DNA of 7,537 nucleotides from an uncultured Faecalibacterium sp. Its GTDB lineage: Bacteria; Bacillota; Clostridia; Oscillospirales; Ruminococcaceae. The position numbers and the translations under genes were made by a program. This document shows positions 5,463 to 7,537 of the stretch, piece by piece; the first letter of the stretch is position 1; every line of letters begins with the position of its first letter. Where the stretch lies: contig CAKSZF010000072.1 of NCBI GenBank assembly GCA_934525405.1, positions 1 through 7,537 of the forward strand, in the 5' to 3' direction. A model generated the notes under the pieces. The model saw only the letters and a program-made list of their open reading frames with translations. It was not told where the DNA came from and ran no database searches.

Positions 5463-6131
5463 ATGAGCATTCGCAAACAATACGACAGCGATCTGGAGGC
5501 CCTTAAAACCGCCTTGGTGGAGATGGGGCAGAACGCCGCCGAGGCGGTGGAGAACGCACTGGAAGCGCTGTGCACCGCCGATACCGCAGCCGCCCAGAAG
5601 ATCGTGCAGGGGGATGACCGCATCAACAACATGGAGCGGGACATCGAGCACCGCTGCATGACCTTGCTGCTGCGCCAGCAGCCGGTGGCGGGCGATCTGC
5701 GCCACATTTCCACCGCCATGAAGGTGGTCACCGACATCGAGCGTATGGGCGACCACGCCTCGGATATCGCGGAGATCATCCCGCATCTTGTCACCGTGCG
5801 CAAGGAGGGCGACCCCGCTGTCAGTCAGGCTATTGCCATGGGACGCAAGGCCTACCAGATGATTCTGGACGCCATAGCTGCCCTGACCGCCGAGGACGAG
5901 ATCGCCGCCCGCCGCGTCATCGCCGCAGACGATGCGGTGGACTACGACTTCAACGCCATCAAGCACACGCTGGCACAGGAGATCGCCGCCGACCCCGCCA
6001 AGGTGGACGCGGCACTGGATCTGCTCATGGTCATCAAGTATCTGGAGCGCATCGGCGACCACGCCGTGAACGTAGCCGAGTGGGTGCAGTTCGTGCGCAC
6101 CGGGCGCTACAAGGACGAAAGTATGTTCTGA
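5463..6131 (+). CDS. phoU: Phosphate signalling and uptake regulator PhoU
   Basis: Cytoplasmic helical regulator that links Pst transporter state to the phosphate two-component system and limits phosphate uptake. It is 222 aa, in the normal range for PhoU. The protein shows the family's internal duplication: two three-helix bundles, each with an E-R-(M/I)-G-D-H-A metal-binding signature, at DIERMGDHASDIAE (91-104) and YLERIGDHAVNVAE (193-206). GDLRHISTAMKVVTD (77-91) is the conserved stretch leading into the first. There is no signal peptide or membrane segment. AGGGAGGA lies 8 nt before the ATG, and the 19-bp gap after pstB implies co-transcription. It is the last gene of the operon, followed by a terminator 51 bp downstream. 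Confidence 0.95.
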   Translation: MSIRKQYDSDLEALKTALVEMGQNAAEAVENALEALCTADTAAAQKIVQGDDRINNMERDIEHRCMTLLLRQQPVAGDLRHISTAMKVVTDIERMGDHASDIAEIIPHLVTVRKEGDPAVSQAIAMGRKAYQMILDAIAALTAEDEIAARRVIAADDAVDYDFNAIKHTLAQEIAADPAKVDAALDLLMVIKYLERIGDHAVNVAEWVQFVRTGRYKDESMF

Positions 6132-6182
6132 TACTCACTCTGCCCTTTTGGGTGCGTGTTTTCCTTATTTTCTTCTGGAAAA

Positions 6183-6213
6183 GGCTGTCTGCCGCTTGGC
6201 AGGCAGCCTTTTT
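6183..6213 (+). terminator. Rho-independent terminator of the pst-phoU operon
   Basis: An 11-bp stem, GGCTGTCTGCC (6183-6193) with GGCAGGCAGCC (6198-6208), has one G-T pair and a tight GCTT loop, and is followed by five T. It lies 51 bp after the phoU stop. A-rich sequence before it (GGAAAA) makes it partly bidirectional, though no converging gene is present. Confidence 0.92.
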
Positions 6214-6226
6214 CGGTGGGGGATAT

Positions 6227-6430
6227 CGCCCTCTCAGGCGCTCCCGCGCCAGATTCCCCCTTTTGTCACCTGCGGTGACATCTTCCCCCGGAACGGGGGA
6301 AGTCTTTCCTCAAAGGGGGAGCCAAGATTTAAAGCCCGTTACTAAAGCTTCAAGCATAATGAGGACGCTTTCGGCGGTGCTCTTGGCTCTCCCTTTGGGA
6401 GAGCTGTCACCGCAGGTGACTGAGAGGGCG
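6227..6430. repeat. 204-bp palindromic repeat element with 11-bp inverted ends
   Basis: Perfect terminal inverted repeats CGCCCTCTCAG (6227-6237) and CTGAGAGGGCG (6420-6430) bound a non-coding element made of hairpins. These are GGCGC-TCCC-GCGCC (6237-6250), GTCACC-TGC-GGTGAC (6265-6279), CTTCCCCC/GGGGGAAG (6282-6302), GCTCTCCC-TTT-GGGAGAGC (6386-6404) and GTCACC-GCA-GGTGAC (6406-6420). The two GTCACC hairpins are exact reverse complements of each other, and GGGGGAGCCAAGA (6316-6328) nearly complements TCTTGGCTCTCCC (6381-6393), so the whole element can also fold end to end. Its right end has the same layout as the elements at 4516 and 6443. No target-site duplication is evident. Confidence 0.75.
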
Positions 6431-6442
6431 CACGCCGCAAGA

Positions 6443-6604
6443 AACTCCCCCAGTCATCTCGCTTTGCTCGATGCCAGCCCCCTCGGAGATGGGGCCTTTG
6501 GCATGGCGGCAAAGTTTCCGGCTAAACCACAAAGCGACCGGACGCGCCAGAGGCTCCCTCCCAGAGGGAGCTGGCAAAGCCGTCAGGCTTTGACTGAGGG
6601 AGTT
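6443..6604. repeat. 162-bp palindromic repeat element, same family as 4516-4651
   Basis: Ends AACTCCCCCAGTCA (6443-6456) and TGACTGAGGGAGTT (6591-6604) are inverted repeats with 13 of 14 matching. Internal hairpins include GCCCC/GGGGC (6477-6494 region), GCTCCCTC-CCA-GAGGGAGC (6553-6571) and CAAAGCC-GTCA-GGCTTTG (6575-6592). The right 53 nt match the element at 4516-4651 apart from the loop and the last hairpin. It starts 12 bp after the neighbouring 204-bp element, giving a tandem pair downstream of the pst terminator. No coding capacity. Confidence 0.75.
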
Positions 6605-6657
6605 CCTGCCCCCTACAACGAAAATTGACTAAAAAATTTTTAGCTTTCTTGCAATGT

Positions 6658-6760
6658 TTGCGGCGGGTCATTCGTATTCAGGGTATAAGAGCCCTAAATG
6701 GGCTCCGCAGTTATCGTGCGGCGGGTGGTCCGGCTTCCCCCAGTCCCCCGCCCGCCGCAC
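6658..6760 (+). promoter_or_regulatory. Structured leader of the AraC-type regulator gene
   Basis: This AT-to-GC transition region precedes the regulator and has no convincing promoter. GTGCGGCGGG (6716-6725) pairs perfectly with CCCGCCGCAC (6751-6760), ending 6 nt before the ribosome binding site. A second copy of TGCGGCGGG at 6659-6667 could pair with the same downstream arm instead. Between them is GAGCCC-TAAAT-GGGCTC (6689-6705). The two mutually exclusive pairings are compatible with a leader switch, but that is inference. Confidence 0.35.
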
Positions 6761-6780
6761 CGTTACGGAGGACAGATACA

Positions 6781-7176
6781 ATGATGGCAAAGCTTGAATG
6801 CCCCCCGCAGCAAGCCCGCATGGAGGCTGTGAGCCGCGATGCACTGGTGCAGGCGGCGCTGCAGGAGATCACCCAAAATTATCGTGAGGCCAGCCTTTCC
6901 AATGTGGCAAGGGCTTATGGTGTTTCGCTGGCGTATGTCAGCGAGTGCGTGCGCGCCCAGACCGGGCGCACCTACAAGGAGCTGCTGCAAAAGCACCGCA
7001 TGGAGACTGCCGCGCGGCTGCTGCGCCGCAGCGATCTGAACATCCAGCAGATCATCGCGCAGGTGGGGTACGAGAACACCAGCTACTTCTACCGCCTGTT
7101 CCACGAGCGTTACGGCCTGAGTCCCCGGGAGTACCGGCTGGTGCGCACCGGCACCACCCGCCGCCCTACCGCATGA
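6781..7176 (+). CDS. Stand-alone AraC/XylS-type DNA-binding protein
   Basis: Transcription regulator of 131 aa consisting almost only of an AraC-family DNA-binding domain with two helix-turn-helix units: about residues 38-58 (SLSNVARAYGVSLAYVSECV) and 87-110 (NIQQIIAQVGYENTSYFYRL). The C-terminal family signature is seen in VGYENTSYFYRLFHERYGLSPREYR (95-119; conserved G, F, F, G, P). There is no ligand-binding or receiver domain, as in MarA/SoxS-like proteins, so activity may be set by its own level. GGAGG lies 9 nt before the ATG at 6781. The frame is open upstream to 6625, but that stretch is leader sequence without a suitable ribosome binding site. The gene is monocistronic, with its own terminator. 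Targets are unknown; nothing ties it directly to phosphate. Confidence 0.88.
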   Translation: MMAKLECPPQQARMEAVSRDALVQAALQEITQNYREASLSNVARAYGVSLAYVSECVRAQTGRTYKELLQKHRMETAARLLRRSDLNIQQIIAQVGYENTSYFYRLFHERYGLSPREYRLVRTGTTRRPTA

Positions 7177-7198
7177 AGCCCCTCGTTTTGCTGCCCCC

Positions 7199-7238
7199 GA
7201 CCGCCGTGCTGCCGCCCCGCGCACGGCGGTCTGTTTTT
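7199..7238 (+). terminator. Rho-independent terminator of the AraC-type gene
   Basis: A perfect 11-bp stem, GACCGCCGTGC (7199-7209) with GCACGGCGGTC (7221-7231), has an 11-nt loop and is followed by TGTTTTT. It lies 22 bp after the stop codon. Confidence 0.93.
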
Positions 7239-7258
7239 GCCGCAAAATGGAGAATAAT

Positions 7259-7288
7259 CTGGCACTTTATGGAAAATTGTGTTATACT
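7259..7288 (+). promoter_or_regulatory. Candidate promoter of the acetyltransferase gene
   Basis: CTGGCA (7259-7264; four of six match TTGACA) is followed after 18 bp by TATACT (7283-7288; five of six match TATAAT). The start would be near 7295. The short leader contains a GC hairpin, CCGCGC/GCGCGG (7303-7320), before the ribosome binding site at 7326-7330. The position just after a terminator supports it. Confidence 0.6.
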
Positions 7289-7340
7289 GATACAAATGCA
7301 CCCCGCGCAGCAGGGCGCGGGCGAGAGAGGATGAGACGAT

Positions 7341-7537
7341 ATGTTTCGCGGAGCGGTAAGAGCGGATATGGCAAAGATCCTTGAGGTCTATGCCCATGCG
7401 CGGGATCTCATGGCGAAAAACGGCAACCCCACCCAGTGGGGCGACAATTACCCCAGCCCCGAGCTGCTGGAAGAGGATATCGACACCAACCGGCTGTTCG
7501 TGTACATGATCAACGGCCGGATGCAGGCGGTGTTTGC
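7341..7537 (+). CDS. GNAT-family N-acetyltransferase (N-terminal part, runs off the window)
   Basis: The first 65 residues of a protein cut by the right edge. The start MFRGAVRADMAKILEVYAHA (1-20) is the first strand and helix of a GNAT fold, and GNPTQWGDNYPSPELLEEDI (29-48) resembles a stretch often seen in small Clostridial acetyltransferases. The following LFVYMINGRMQAVF fits the next two beta strands. The acetyl-CoA-binding loop (R/Q-x-x-G-x-G/A) would lie beyond the window, so the class assignment rests on the N-terminal pattern alone. Substrate unknown. AGAGG lies 10 nt upstream of the ATG. It appears to have its own promoter after the AraC-gene terminator. Confidence 0.75.
   Translation, partial: MFRGAVRADMAKILEVYAHARDLMAKNGNPTQWGDNYPSPELLEEDIDTNRLFVYMINGRMQAVF

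Noticed and set aside
6227..6604. CRISPR array or phage attachment site
   Set aside because: The repeats are inverted and hairpin-forming, without regular spacers. No integrase or cas genes are present, and the tRNA gene at the left edge shows no duplicated 3' end in the window.
6080..6628. Plus-strand open frame of 182 codons overlapping the end of phoU
   Set aside because: It starts inside phoU, runs through the terminator and both palindromic repeats, and gives no protein-like pattern. The sequence is better explained by non-coding repeats.
6625..6780. N-terminal extension of the AraC-type protein from 6625
   Set aside because: The frame is open, but there is no suitable ribosome binding site, the stretch contains leader hairpins, and the ATG at 6781 has an excellent GGAGG.

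Overview
The window looks like chromosomal DNA of a GC-rich, Gram-positive gut Clostridium-class bacterium, most likely Faecalibacterium or a close Oscillospiraceae/Ruminococcaceae relative. This is inferred from strong AGGAGG-type ribosome binding sites, sigma-A-like promoters, lipoprotein signal peptides, GC-rich third codon positions, and hairpin-rich intergenic repeats of a kind I associate with that group. No 16S or other taxonomic marker is present, so the assignment is tentative.

Layout: (1) A tRNA-Glu(CTC) gene lies at the left edge on the minus strand. Its near-consensus promoter is overlapped by a 7-bp inverted repeat. (2) Two small, unrecognised lipoproteins with twin-arginine signal peptides (333-869, 907-1410) form a short operon closed by a strong terminator (1426-1473). 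(3) A complete high-affinity phosphate uptake locus follows, in the order pstS, pstC, pstA, pstB, phoU (1653-6131), closed by a terminator at 6183-6213. (4) A 650-bp gene-free stretch (6132-6780) holds two hairpin-rich repeat elements and a structured leader. (5) A stand-alone AraC-type DNA-binding protein follows (6781-7176), with its own terminator. (6) The 5' part of a GNAT acetyltransferase gene runs off the right edge.

How the genes work together: PstS is a lipoprotein that captures phosphate outside the membrane. PstC and PstA form the membrane channel, PstB is the ATPase, and PhoU links transporter state to phosphate signalling and restrains uptake. The first gene, pstS, is separated from pstCA by a structured spacer that ends in a terminator-like hairpin. 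pstB is separated from pstA by a palindromic repeat element. Both are plausible devices for setting unequal expression within the operon, with PstS in excess.

The most interesting material is the repeat family. Three elements (4516-4651, 6227-6430, 6443-6604) share the same terminal layout: a GCTC/GAGC hairpin, a second hairpin, then a CTGAG-RGGG end. The second hairpin has a different sequence in each element but remains base-paired, which suggests selection on structure. A further point is that three consecutive genes, including pstS, encode twin-arginine-type lipoproteins.
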